From NCBI GenBank assembly GCA_035578175.1, contig JAQMRL010000001.1, positions 432,029,545 to 432,093,544 of the forward strand: a stretch of DNA of 64,000 nucleotides, given 5' to 3'. This document shows positions 42,194 to 52,965 of the stretch, one piece after another. The translations under genes and the position numbers were made by a program. The stretch comes from Catonia carolina. Lineage: Eukaryota > Arthropoda > Insecta > Hemiptera > Achilidae. Numbering within the stretch: position 1 is the stretch's first letter; every line of letters starts with the position of its first letter. The notes beneath the pieces are model-generated. The model was not told where the DNA came from, did no database searches, and saw only the letters and a program-made list of their open reading frames with translations.

Positions 42194-43822
42194 CAAAGAC
42201 CTGTGGTGCTCTGAAAATGCTACGAATAATATAAGTATGAGGGAATGGGACAGTATGTCAGTAGACCCAATAACTATCGAGGAGCTACAAGTAGTATTAA
42301 AAAGTGTTAAGAACAGGAAGGCTACAGGAATCGATGGACTGAATGGAGAATTGTTTAAGTGTGGTGGTGTATTGTTGGAACTCAGAATTTTACATCTGTT
42401 GAATGATTGTTGGAGGAAGTGCAAAATCCCGGAATCATGGAATAAAGCGGAGGTAATTTCTCTTTTTAAAAAAGGAAAGAGGAATGATTGCAAAAATTAC
42501 CGTGGTATTAGCTTACTAAATGTGGGCTATAAGATATATTCGAAAATAATTAATAACCGATTAAAGAACATAGCTGAAGCAATACTACAGGAAGAACAAA
42601 ATGGATTTAGATCTGGCCGCTCTGCTAAGATCTTCTCAGTGAGAAGAATAATAGAGAAAAGAAGAGAATTTAACCTAGAAACTCATATGGCATTTATTGA
42701 CTTCGAAAAAGCGTTCGATCGAGTAGATAGGAATAGGCTCTGGAAGATTCTGTGGAGGAAAGGTTATCCCATTCATCTAATAAACACAATCAAAAGTTTA
42801 TATAACGATACGCAAATAGTGATAAATACGGGTAAAAAGAGACTAACAGAAATGAAGATTAATCAAGGAGTGAGACCAGGGTGTAGTCTATCACCCACTT
42901 TATTTAATATATATATTGACCACATTCTTAGAATTTGGAAAGGTAGAGTTAATCCGGGAATTAGATTAAGTGATGACGACTACCTAAATGTTTTACTATT
43001 TGCGGATGATTTATGGATTGTGCAGGAAAATGAAGAAGAACTCCAAAGATCAGTGTACACGCTGAACGAATTGTGCAAGGAATATAATTTTAGAGTTTCC
43101 GTAAAGAAATCAAAAATAATGGCATTCACTGGTAACTATCCTACGAGGTCCAAAATTGTAATCGATAATGATATACTAGAGCAAGTATCACGGTGTAATT
43201 ATCTAGGTTGTGACCTTAGTTTCATTCAAGAGTTTGATGTAGAAAGGAAAGTTGGGAAATTCCAGGCAATTTGTGGTAATATTAGTAGAACCCTAGGAAA
43301 TAAAACACGGAAAGAAACCAGACTAAAATTTTATAAAGTGATAGCTGCCCCGGTACTATTATATGGGAGCGAATCGTGGGTCAGTACAAGACCACAAGAG
43401 AGTAAAATACAGGCTGCGGAAATGAGGTTTCTAAGAAGAACGAAGGGTTGTAGCCGGAGAGACCAACTAAGGAACGAGGCTATACGAAGAGAACTGAATA
43501 TCTACAATCTGAATGAAAAGGTGAAAGAATATAGATCGAAATGGAAAGACCACGTAGAGAGAATGTCAAATGAAAGGGTTCCCCTCAAAGTTTTAAAGTA
43601 CAGACCGGAAGGGAGGAGAGATGTGGGAAGACCACGCAAGAGATGGGAGTGATTGTTCTAAAAATCATATAAAGACATAATGTAACAAAACAGGAAAATA
43701 TATATAAAATATATAACTTAAATGTTGTGTAAATACATAGGAAAAGGAAATTGAGTTAAATTTTGCTGTTATGAGTCGGAACAGGCGCAAGCCTAATCCT
43801 TGTTTGTAAGAAGAAGAAGAAG
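42194..43822 (+). mobile_element. RTE-type LINE, 5'-truncated, perfect 15-bp TSD
   Basis: ACGGTCAGATTCGTA occurs at 42179-42193 and 43823-43837, precisely flanking the insertion. The element has lost its endonuclease half; the remainder encodes reverse transcriptase and C-terminus, then a ~170-nt 3'UTR and a short (AAG)n end. The perfect duplication and open frame indicate a recent insertion. Confidence 0.93.
42195..43652 (+). CDS. RTE-type reverse transcriptase, N-terminally truncated
   Basis: The frame is open from the insertion junction to TGA (43650-43652); the first internal ATG is at 42237 (471 residues). Visible motifs, counted from that ATG: ATGIDGLNGE (29-38), NYRGISLLNVGYKIYS (87-102), AFIDFEKAFDRVD (151-163), GVRPGCSLSPTLFNIYI (207-223) and the catalytic FADD in LLFADDLWIV. 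The C-terminus has VLLYGSESW, AEMRFLRRTKG and GRRDVGRPRKRWE, typical of RTE-like proteins. The endonuclease domain is lost, so it is not autonomous. The ATG is internal and no promoter is present. The relics at 2.7 and 4.6 kb and the edge copy at 63 kb belong to the same group. Confidence 0.9.
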   Translation, partial: KDLWCSENATNNISMREWDSMSVDPITIEELQVVLKSVKNRKATGIDGLNGELFKCGGVLLELRILHLLNDCWRKCKIPESWNKAEVISLFKKGKRNDCKNYRGISLLNVGYKIYSKIINNRLKNIAEAILQEEQNGFRSGRSAKIFSVRRIIEKRREFNLETHMAFIDFEKAFDRVDRNRLWKILWRKGYPIHLINTIKSLYNDTQIVINTGKKRLTEMKINQGVRPGCSLSPTLFNIYIDHILRIWKGRVNPGIRLSDDDYLNVLLFADDLWIVQENEEELQRSVYTLNELCKEYNFRVSVKKSKIMAFTGNYPTRSKIVIDNDILEQVSRCNYLGCDLSFIQEFDVERKVGKFQAICGNISRTLGNKTRKETRLKFYKVIAAPVLLYGSESWVSTRPQESKIQAAEMRFLRRTKGCSRRDQLRNEAIRRELNIYNLNEKVKEYRSKWKDHVERMSNERVPLKVLKYRPEGRRDVGRPRKRWE

Positions 43823-43985
43823 ACGGTCAGATTCGTAGATTTCACTGTTTCTAAAAAGCAATGGGCGTAAAAATAATCTATCTTTTCCATACTAGTCATT
43901 TATTTTTAATATTGACAGATTGGAATGTAAAAGTTAATAAATTAAAATAAACGTTTCTTGCCACCACCGTGAGGTGTAGTATTTA

Positions 43986-44160
43986 TTTTTTTATTTTTTG
44001 GTTTTACGTCTGGCTGTTTTGCAATTTCTGCTAATGAAGACGGTGGAGAATGATTATATGTGAAAATAAGTGATGAAAAAATGCCAGACCTAACCGGGAA
44101 TCAAACCCGGGACCCCGGCGTAGAAGCCAGTTGTAGAAGCCACTATGCCAACTGGCCGGC
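43986..44160 (-). mobile_element. SINE2 copy b, near-perfect TSD
   Basis: The minus strand begins GCCGGCCAGTTGGCATAGTG and has a B box GGGTTTGATTCCC. It then shares the SINE2 body (GTCTTCATTAGCAGAAATTG) and an A-rich tail. GTAGTATTTA (43976-43985) and GTAGTGTTTA (44161-44170) flank it. The head is noticeably different from the other three copies, so this may be a subfamily. Confidence 0.85.
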
Positions 44161-44174
44161 GTAGTGTTTAGCGT

Positions 44175-44895
44175 GATAGATCACGAAGTGAAAAATTCAG
44201 GGTTCGATTTCTAACGTCTGGAAATTATACGTAACAAAATAAACTTACAGAAGACCTAATCCATAAATCACAGTGATTACTATTGACCAAGCTGATAATG
44301 CGACTTTAAATAGACCAAAAAAAGAAAGTGGATTTATTTCTACCGCTGTAAGGATGCGAAAAAATATTAACTACTAAATAAATTTTCCTTCAGAAACAAT
44401 AATAATTTATCCAAGTAATAAAATCGTAGCAGAGAAGTCTGGAAGTAGATTTTCCTAAAAGCAATAGTGACTTACAAAGCAAGTAATATACATTATAGAC
44501 AGATAACCTGCTGAATAATTTAAGCATTTTGCAACCTATAACCAAGCAATAAAAGATGAAATGTTACTCTTTTATTCTGATAATTCAAACGTATTCGCCT
44601 TGGAGGTTATTTTAAAGGAAACCCTGTTCTAAGAGAATCTCTGCGTTTCTTCTGTTTTTCTAGGAAATCAAATAAAATTATTAAACACACAATTTTAAAT
44701 TTATACAAAACAAAAATAACAACTATCTTCTTTATTTAAAAAAAATATTTACTTACTTTATCGATTAAAAAATATATCTTAGAGCTTACTGACAAAATGA
44801 AAAATTAATAAAGATAAAATTTACCAAAATTAACAACCAGACATATCCAATAGAAAAGTAATCTTAAAAGCAAGATTTATAGATGAAAATATATT
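44175..44895. other. No recognised feature
   Basis: AT-rich noncoding sequence with no identifiable domain or element ends. Confidence 0.35.
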
Positions 44896-45118
44896 TTAAT
44901 GTTGTTCGTAACAGGCAAGTGGAATGTTAAATTATTTACACTCGATCTGCTAGTTCCAGGGCTAAGTAATTATAATAATATAATAGTTCTGTTTCTTATC
45001 ACAGGGTCAGCCAATTATATGAATGAAGCATTTATAAACAGAAACGGTAGATGTGTAAAAGACACTAGTCAGAGTTATCTCCTCTGAGAGTAATGAATTT
45101 CATAATACAGCCAGACAG
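44896..45118 (+). repeat. Repeat family R4, copy 1 (5' half)
   Basis: Shares with 60846-61200, 61655-62090 and (inverted) 54335-54735 the order ACAGGCAAGTGGAATGTTAA, CTCGATCTGCTAGTTCCAGG, TAGTTCTGTTTCTTATCACA, then AGTTATCTCCTCTGAGA and TAATGAATTTCATAATACAG. This copy ends at CAGCCAGAC, where the minisatellite begins. The family class is unknown. Confidence 0.75.
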
Positions 45119-45480
45119 AAGTGGCCCCAAACCGGAAGTCAATATATCAAAGTCAGAAAATATAAGAAATAGCAAACACTTTTTGGATTCGTTTTCTACA
45201 CAAAAAATTAGTGGGCCTGGATTGGGTTTGAAGTTCCGATTTAGACCGAAAAAGGCCCAAAACTGGAAGTCAATAAATCAAAAACGGAATTCGGAAACAA
45301 AAATACTGTTACTCGATTCCTTTCAAAGAGTAGATACAGAAATCATTGGGTTTGAAGTTCCCGTTTCGACAGGAAGTGGCCCAAAACCGGAATTTAAAAA
45401 ATTGAAGTCAGAATTTGGAACAAAAATAGTGTCATTTGATTCTTCTTAAAGTGAAGATAAAGAAATCACTAATGGTTTTT
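45119..45480 (+). repeat. Degenerate minisatellite, ~125-bp unit, three units
   Basis: Units start near 45121, 45253 and 45377 with GTGGCCCCAAACCGGAAG / GGCCCAAAACTGGAAG / GGCCCAAAACCGGAAT. They share AAATACTGTTACTCGATTC-like and GGGTTTGAAGTTCC blocks. They lie inside what would be the middle of an R4 copy. Confidence 0.75.
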
Positions 45481-46234
45481 GTCATAGGTCAAAGTTAAGT
45501 CTTTTCAAAAATTGCCATCAGCCATGAGACGCGTCGTGTCATGAAAGGAATTTTTACAGCCTACATTCAATAATAATTATTATTTAAATTTTAAAAATTA
45601 AAACTAAAATAAACGTTGTCATTTTTTAAAACAATTACAACTAACAACGCAAGAATGAAAGATTTAATTAAATTTAATTGCAATTAAGTTGTTATAAGAT
45701 CAGAACATGATGTTAAAACTTTAAAACTTGACGATGAATTAGTTCTTTGCTAATGGAAATGTAAGTGAATATTAAACTTTACTTATACACGCTACCAGTT
45801 TGTAGTGTCAAATTTATTTAACTTTATTAAGACAATTTAACTTTTGTAATAACTAGAATCATATGAAAATTAACAATTATTTTCTGTGTCCAAAATTTTT
45901 GAACGCCTCCCTGAATTTATAGATTAACTTAATGGCTGTGCGACACAAAATACTCTGAGTTGTCAGTTTTATTATTCGATGTGAAATATTATTCCCTTTG
46001 TAGTAATATATCGGATTATTCTTTTAAAAGTCAATCAGTTTATTATCGTGAAATTCTAAATTATTTAGAAATTTAAAAAAAAATTGTGTAATGGAACCTA
46101 TAAACGGTTTTCAACTCTTCGGTACAGCTGCAAAAAGAACTTTTTTTTAGTTTCAAGCTTGTGAATCTAAATTCTTATGAACAATACAAGTGTCGTTAAC
46201 CAAATACGTTAATTTATTTACTTAATTCTTGATC
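45481..46234. other. No recognised feature
   Basis: AT-rich noncoding sequence. Confidence 0.35.
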
Positions 46235-46745
46235 AGAAGTAGAATTGCTCAAGCTAGAAAAACCTTTGAAATAAAAAAACAGCTTACTGACTACAAACAT
46301 TGATTTACAGATTACGGAAAATTTCTTAAAACATTATGTTTGGAGTGTAGCATTATACGGAAGTGAAACGTGGGTGATAGGGGCTGTAGAAAAGAAGAGG
46401 ATAGAAGCTTTTGGAATGTGGTGATATAAGAATTAAAGATTAGGTGGGTGGAAAAAATAAGTAATTTAGAGGTTCTTAGGCGAGTGGATGACAAAAGGAG
46501 TATATGGAAGCATCTTACCAGAAGGGATAAGCTAGTGGGGCATATCTTAAGACATCCAGGTATTGGGCTATCAATAATAGAGGATAATATTGAGGGAGTA
46601 AATTTTAGGGGGAGGCAAAGATTAGAATATGTGAAGCAAATTACAAAAGATCTAGATTTTTACAGGTTATATAGATATGAAACGACTTGCGCAAGATAGA
46701 ACAGCTTGGAGAACTGCATCAAACCAGTCGAGAGACTGATGACAA
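46235..46745 (+). pseudogene. LINE reverse transcriptase C-terminal relic, family L-A copy 2
   Basis: Contains ISNLEVLRRVDDKRSIWKHL, GHILRHPGIGLS and GRQRLEYVKQITKDLDFYRL in the frame 46448-46699. It is preceded by out-of-frame LYGSETWVIGAV sequence. It aligns with 15641-16232 and ends in the same GAGAGACTGATGACAAAAA. Confidence 0.8.
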
Positions 46746-46974
46746 AAAAATCGACGTATTTAATTATTCGTAACAGACTCCATCCGAATTTCTTAGCTAA
46801 GATGAAAAATACCATAAACAAGAAGACATGTATACCTATAACACAATAGAAGCAATACCTATAACACATTGAAGTCATGGTCGTAAGAATATTACATAAA
46901 TTTTTCTCATCTCATCTTAAGTCTATAATTACATTATAAAAAGTGATTGCAAAAGAATTACACTGTTAAAAAAA

Positions 46975-47120
46975 CTTTTTCTTTCCTTCTTTCTCTTTCT
47001 ACATATAAAATATAGAAAAGGAAGGAGCTTTTATTTTCATGTCTATTTTTCGGAATCGAGTTTTCACGAAATACACGTTTACAGGTCCCCTGAACTAAAA
47101 AAACATGGTTTTACCAATTG

Positions 47121-47166
<46 letters not shown>

Positions 47167-47890
47167 AAAAATCTCAAAAACAGAATATTGTAGAAAGTTC
47201 AAACTTAGCACATAAGTTAGTAATCACAAGGAGGCCTCACACAAATATTTTCATCAAAATCGGCCAACCAGTGGTTGTAGTACTCTCGTGCAATTTTTCA
47301 CTTTTTACAATTTTCTCAAACAGCTCCTATAATTTTATTTAAAATCGCCTCATTTACTGCAATTTTGGTGCTCTACAATATGGGGTAAGCGGTATGTCTG
47401 CTAAAATTTGTGGGGGGGACCTGTGCACTCGTGGTAAAAAATACTTTTAAGGGCAAAAGCGTAGGCTTATAAAAAACAAAGTTGTAGAAAACTAAAAAAT
47501 CTACAATTTTTATTTCGATCATTTTGTTCTACTGAGCTAGTTTAGCAACAATTATTGATTTTCTGTATTTTAGTCATTTAATTCGATAAAAAATTGGATT
47601 TTTTTTTACCTTAGTACACCCTTATCACAAAAGTATAGATAACTAAAGTTATAAAAAATTTAAAAATCTACAACTTTTATTCCAAATATTATTTTACTAC
47701 AGAGCTTAGTTAAGCGTCAGTTTTCTGTATTTTAAGTCGAACAAAGATTGATTCTCATTTAGCCTTATTCACTCATGATTAAGATAATGTTTTTAATTTT
47801 AAATTGTTTACTCATGATTAAACATAGGTTTTTTTTTATTTACATTGGTAAGAGAAAGTCGTGTCAGTGTGTGACACCAGAGTTTCTTGA
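46975..47890 (+). repeat. Repeat family R1, longest copy in the window
   Basis: Order: CTTTCCTTCTTTCTCTTTCT start, AATCGAGTTTTCACG, (GT)n at 47122-47165, a middle region, then hairpin units (AAAGTTGTAG...CTACAATTTT, 47478-47680), GGTAAGAGAAAGTC and the terminal hairpin GTGTCA...TGACAC. It defines the full order used to recognise the other copies. No coding frame has a domain. Confidence 0.75.
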
Positions 47891-48550
47891 GACTTTTCAT
47901 GTTATTTTTGTTTGTTCTTTATCCTACTTAGTGAATTATTGTGTGTGTAGGCGAATAAATAAGCGTCAAATAAAAAGAAAAGTCAATGGATTTAATCATC
48001 GATATAGGTACCAAACCAGAAAAAATGGCATTTAAATTTTCTTGAAAAATATTCTACCAGGTGTAGGCCGATACTCTGTTGCAGTAAAATAGTAATATTA
48101 AAATGTACCATAAAATTTAGTAACTGAAGGAGTCTCCAGACAGATCGAGCGCTTACTAAAGAGTGCAGTATGGGCTGGGCATAAAGTTGTAAGGTTTTAG
48201 TCATAAAATATTTCTTTAGGTCACAGTGGCTTTTGGTTTTGTTGCTTTACTGCTTCCATAAAACATAATTTCAAACACAATACTATAAATCTCTTGATAA
48301 CTCCCGTCCTGAGATTTTAAACGATTTGGTTTAGAAACGTTTAAAATTTGTTTAGTTATAACTTGTATCAGACTTCTCACTGTAAAGTAATCCAAAAACT
48401 CGGTTTCTTTATTTTAATTGGACTAATCTATAAAATTTATAAATTCTATAAAACGAAAATATCTTGCAAGGTGAAGAAATTTTACATAAACGTGTTCTAG
48501 TTTATTTACACTTTTTTACAGCTGATTTTCGGAGACGGGTGGGGTTTAAC

Positions 48551-48885
48551 CCATCGGGTTGATCTAGAGGTAAAGTCGTCGCCGCGAGTCAGCTGTTCAA
48601 CAGCTGATTTTCGGAGACGAGATTCCTGGTTCAAATCCTAGAAAAGGTACTTACTTTTATATGAATTTGAATACTAGACAGTGGTTACCGGTGTACTTTG
48701 ATGGTTGGGTTTCAATTAACCATACTCTCTCAGGAATTGACGGCCTGGATCTGTACAAGGTGTCTACACCTCATTTACACGTCATACACATCATCCTCAT
48801 CTCATTGGGTCATGGGGTTGCTTATTGTTCTGAATTGAACAGATTGCAACGTACACAAATTAAGAGTGAAAATAATGATTAATCA
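48551..48885 (+). mobile_element. SINE1 copy d, full length
   Basis: GGGTTGATCTAGAGGTAAAG (A box), palindrome CAGCTGTTCAACAGCTG, GGAGACGAGATTCC, B box GGTTCAAATCC, complete body and 3' end TTGAACAGATTGCAACGTAC. An extra partial head (CAGCTGATTTTCGGAGACG) lies just upstream at 48521. The mariner is inserted ten bases after its tail. Confidence 0.88.
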
Positions 48886-48894
48886 TTATTTATA

Positions 48895-50242
48895 CGAGGG
48901 TAGGCTGATAAGTAATGCACACATGCTTGTAGAAGACGAACAAAAAGAAATAGCGAGATGGGGTAAATAACAAATTAAAGTACAAATCTTAACCTACCAA
49001 ATTATCTATTTATTTTTCAATATAGTCACCATTAAGCATTACACATTTCTCCCAACGTTTAACAAGTTTTTTCATTCCGTCACTGAAAAATTCTTCCGAC
49101 TTTCCTCGAACCCAGGACGCAATAGCTGCCTTCACCTCATTGTCCGAGCTGTAATGATTACCCTTAAGGTCTCTCTTCAGTAGAGGAAAAAAATAAAAAT
49201 CGCAAGGCGCAAGGTCGGGAGAATACGGAGGGTGTAAAATTGGTTGAAACTTCAGGTTTCTCAGAGCCTCTCCAGTTGCACGCGAAGTGTGTGGACGAGC
49301 ATTGTCGTGTTGCAAAATTATTGGCGCCAGGTTGCCTCTAACACGACAAACTCGACGTCGGAGGTGTTTCAGAGTCTGTATATACTGAGCAGAATTTACC
49401 GTTGCCCCTCGTTCCAGATAATCAGTCACATAAACTCGGCGAGCATCCCAAAACACAGTCAAAAGAATTTTTTTTGCGGACGGTTTTGTTTTGAACTTTT
49501 TCACAACAGGAGAATGTGGATGACGATATTCAGCGCTCTGCCTTTTTTCTTCGGGATCGTAATGATGAACCCATGACTCGTCCCCCGTCACAATATTCAA
49601 AAGAAAGTCGTCTCCTTCGTCACGGTAGCGCTTCAAAAGTTGTTCACAGCATTCCAATCGACGCTGTTTATTCTCGTCTGTCAGACGGCGTGGTACCCAT
49701 CGTGCACAGATTTTACGGTATCCCAATTGTTCAATAATGAAGCCAACACGTTCCTTAGATATTCCAATTTGGTTTGCGATACGCTGTTGAGTGATTCGCC
49801 GGTCATTTTGAATCAAATCATCGATGAGTTTGCGACGATTATCGTCTGAGGCAGTGATTGGTCGTCCACTGCGTGTTTTGTCAACAATTAAGGCTTTTCC
49901 AGGTTGGCAATCACGAAATTTTATTACCCAACGATTCACAGTAGACCTATCAACAGTATCGTCACAATAAACAGCCTTTAAACGACGATAAATCTCACTA
50001 GGATTCACTTTCTCAGCAGTTAAAAATTCGATAACAGCGCGTTGTTTAATTCTCGTTGACATAGCACCAGAACACGACGCCATACTTCCACTACTCAAAA
50101 CAAACTGAATGAAAGCAACGCCTTCAAACTGCGCAGGCTTGTAGAGGAGAAATAGTACTTCCACATGCCACCAGGCGCGCTACTGAAGTTTATTTAGTTG
50201 TCTTCTACAAGCATGTGTGCATTACTTATCAGCCTACCCTCG
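48895..50242 (-). mobile_element. Intact mariner transposon
   Basis: Inverted ends beginning CGAGGGTAGGCTGATAAGTA are perfect over 43 bp, and TA dinucleotides flank both ends (48893-48894, 50243-50244). The total length is 1348 bp, typical of mariner. One uninterrupted transposase frame lies inside. It is the only element in the window with all parts expected for self-mobilisation by cut-and-paste. Confidence 0.95.
49010..50062 (-). CDS. Mariner transposase (D,D34D)
   Basis: It cuts the element at its inverted ends and joins it to TA sites. The open frame reaches back to 50164 (384 residues). The ATG at 50062 (350 residues, MSTRIKQRAVIEFL) fits the usual mariner length; the ATG at 50083 is an alternative. 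In 384-residue numbering: helix-turn-helix DNA-binding region ~36-150, WVPRRL (156-161, the WVPHEL-type linker), and catalytic Asp195 (TGDESW), Asp287 (QHDNARPH) and Asp322 (DLAPCD), with exactly 34 residues between the last two. There are no stops or frameshifts, so it is possibly active. Confidence 0.93.
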   Translation of the reverse strand: MSTRIKQRAVIEFLTAEKVNPSEIYRRLKAVYCDDTVDRSTVNRWVIKFRDCQPGKALIVDKTRSGRPITASDDNRRKLIDDLIQNDRRITQQRIANQIGISKERVGFIIEQLGYRKICARWVPRRLTDENKQRRLECCEQLLKRYRDEGDDFLLNIVTGDESWVHHYDPEEKRQSAEYRHPHSPVVKKFKTKPSAKKILLTVFWDARRVYVTDYLERGATVNSAQYIQTLKHLRRRVCRVRGNLAPIILQHDNARPHTSRATGEALRNLKFQPILHPPYSPDLAPCDFYFFPLLKRDLKGNHYSSDNEVKAAIASWVRGKSEEFFSDGMKKLVKRWEKCVMLNGDYIEK

Positions 50243-50257
50243 TATAAGTAATGACTT

Positions 50258-50475
50258 TCGGAGACGAAAGTTCCGTGGATCAAATACTAGCAGAGGTTAG
50301 TTAGTTTTATACGGGTTCCAATACTTGACAGTGGTTATTGGTGTGGTTAGATTTTTGGGATTCAATTAACAATACTTCTCAAGACTGTTCGGTCTGAGTC
50401 GGTACCAAGTTACACACACTACGCATCACCATCATCTCATTGCGTCATGGGGTTGCTTACATCAGAGATTAAAAA
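50258..50475 (+). mobile_element. SINE1 copy e, 5'-truncated
   Basis: Starts at GGAGACGAAAGTTCCGTGG, has a B-box remnant (GGATCAAATAC) and the SINE1 body to CATGGGGTTGCTTAC. It lies directly right of the mariner. Confidence 0.75.
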
Positions 50476-50508
50476 AAGTTTTAAAATAAACAAAAATTTA
50501 CGCGTAAC

Positions 50509-50822
50509 TCACTGGGTTGATCTAGTGGTAAAGCCGCCTCCGCGCCGCGAGTCAGCTGTTAAACAGCTGACTTTTCATAGACGGTAGTTCCGTGGTTCGA
50601 ATCCTATTAAAAATAGTTACTTTTATACGTATTTAAATGCTAGACACCGGCGTACTTTAATGGTTGGTGTTCAATTAACCATACTTTCTCAGGAATGGTC
50701 GTGCTGAGTCTGTACAACACTATACGTCATAAACATTAACCTCATCTCATGATCATGGGGTTGCTTATTTTTCTTATATTGAATAGATTGCAACGTACAC
50801 ATATTAGTGATAAAAAATGCTT
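50509..50822 (+). mobile_element. SINE1 copy f, full length
   Basis: GGGTTGATCTAGTGGTAAAG (A box), palindrome TCAGCTGTTAAACAGCTGA, B box GGTTCGAATCC, body, and 3' end AATAGATTGCAACGTACAC. The head is the best preserved in the window. Confidence 0.85.
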
Positions 50823-50904
50823 AGTATTATTGCGCTATGATTGAACTCACTGTCATTTCCTAGAACTGCCGATTAAATACTCAAAACCATACACAATAAT
50901 ATGT

Positions 50905-51020
50905 GGTCAGCCTGAGTCTATACAAGACTACCCTTCGTTTACATCCTCATTTCATTGGGTCATGGAGTTTCGTATTGATGTAAATTGAACAGATTGCAAC
51001 ATACACAAATAAGGCATTCA
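50905..51020 (+). mobile_element. SINE1 copy g, 3' fragment
   Basis: Contains GGTCAGCCTGAGTCTATACA, CATTGGGTCATGGAG and TTGAACAGATTGCAACATAC. It is the fourth SINE1 segment in 2.5 kb on the same strand. Confidence 0.75.
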
Positions 51021-51479
51021 AAATAAATACACATAGCCCTGCTTATTACGGAAACATTACACAGATCCAAAACGCGTTTTTATAATATTGAAGCGATTAT
51101 TGGACACTTAAATTATCTTTAGAGAATACGGATGGTAGGGAAAATATTCAAAATAAATCTGCCAGTTTTAAAAAAAATGTATTAATGTATAATGATTTCT
51201 AATTCATGTTGTTTGAAAATTTAGTAATCCAAAATAGGTTTCAATAATATTAAAGAAGACATTTCATTTTTCAGCGAACGTTACCAACAGAGACTAAACC
51301 ATCATGGTAATTATCCGGTTATTAATTTGTAAATTATTTGCAAATTTGATTAATTATTAACCAACACTTCAATTTTATCAAAGACTTGAAATATTTAAGA
51401 TGTTAGATTTACCGTAATATAGTTTTTGTATTTCGTTCTTTATTGTTTTTGTTTAAGATTAATGTTATTTAAAATTAGC

Positions 51480-51932
51480 TGCTTACACACAAACACTTAC
51501 TAAAGAAAGAAGAACCACAACATTGTACACATTGCAACACGCCACTTACAATCAAACACAACATCACAGACTGCCAAATTGCACAATCCACACGAATACT
51601 ACTCAAAATTAACATTTTAGCACTTAATTTAGTAGACACAGTAGCGGTTCAAAACACAATAGTTTTTTTAAATTTCACAAAATTTCAGATTTGATATAAT
51701 TGTAAAATCCCATATTTAATTTTTCATTGTGTCATTTTATTTTTATTTTTTATTTTTCTGTTGTCTAAATTTTAATTGAACCTAACTAATTTTTCATTAT
51801 GCTGTTATATATGACCTAATAATAATTGTGTTTGTTTGTCTTCTTTGGAAATTTTATGCTACGTGTATTTATATATGTAACGTGGTCGCTAATGACCTCG
51901 TAGTCGATACGACCTTAAATAAATAAATAAAA
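51480..51932 (+). mobile_element. LINE 3' end with (AAAT)n tail
   Basis: Ends GTAACGTGGTCGCTAATGAC followed by CTCGTAGTCGATACGACC and (TTAAATAAATAAATAAA). A GC-richer conserved-looking 3' end with a short AAAT tail is the pattern of CR1/jockey-group 3'UTRs. No coding part is preserved and the left limit is uncertain. Confidence 0.45.
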
Positions 51933-52904
51933 TTAGCTGCTAAATTGTTCACAATTTTTTATTAGTTTTAATTCTATTAATGTGAGTTCCTGTTGTTAGC
52001 AAAATTACTGTTTTCATTTTTTATAGAATAGATTATGTCGCAGATTTTTTTTTAATTATTTCTGATAACCGAGAATTTATTGTACTGAATTTTAACTCGT
52101 TAAAAGAGTTTGACTCTTTTTCAACTCACATATCAAACCTCTGTAAACGATAAGGCACACTAATCGCGTTCGTTTATGCTTGGCAGCTCATCACCATCAT
52201 TGAAAACATGTATTGTCACTATCAAGGAAACAGACATAGTTACTAAGAAAATAAACGTGACTCGCTCACTAACATAGTATCTACTAGTTATTTTCAAGTT
52301 AACGGATAAATAAAGCAAAACCCCCCTGGATGAATAAATCAAAAGTTAAAAGACAAAAAGCTAATTTTAAATTGTTCTTGTCTGTACAAAGATAGGAAAG
52401 TTTACAGAGAGAATTCAGATAAGTGGGTTAGCTTATAAAAAGCATCAAAACTACTCTTCAGTTCTGACAAGTATGCTTTTTAAATCGTTTATATAAATAA
52501 ATGGAAAAGTCCATACTCGCTGAATTAGTCACTCATCAATAACTCTCTTACTTTTTAAACTGTTAAGGAAATGTGATCATGTATGATAAATCTAAAAAAA
52601 TATATATTTTGTTTGGAGGTTTCAACATCATAAAGGGAAACATTAAATAGGCTACTTAAAATTGACTTATAAAATGTTTTGATATAATTATATACAATTT
52701 TGTGTTTGTGTAGAGGTTAAACAAGGAGAGCCATTGGGTTTTTCTGTACCGGGTCCCACGATTTCTGTTACCACCGCGGGGTTCTTATCAGAAAAGAGTT
52801 TTTGCTGTTACTTGCGTAAATAGAAGCATAAAATATACACTGGTCCCTATACAGGAGTTACTGGTTTGAGTAATCTAGCATATTTTTATCATTCATTTTC
52901 ATCT

Positions 52905-52965
52905 ATCACCCTTCATCGTCTGTATTGGGAGTAATGTCTAGAACAATCGAACGTAAAACAAAAAC
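52905..52965 (+). mobile_element. SINE2 3' fragment
   Basis: Reads CACCCTTCATCGTCTGTATT, then AGTAATGTCTAGAACAATCG and AACGTAAAACAAAAAC, matching the SINE2 body and tail (compare 55133-55185). The tRNA head is too decayed to draw. Confidence 0.65.

Noticed and set aside
49244..49849. Plus-strand open frames inside the mariner
   Set aside because: Antisense shadows of the transposase gene.
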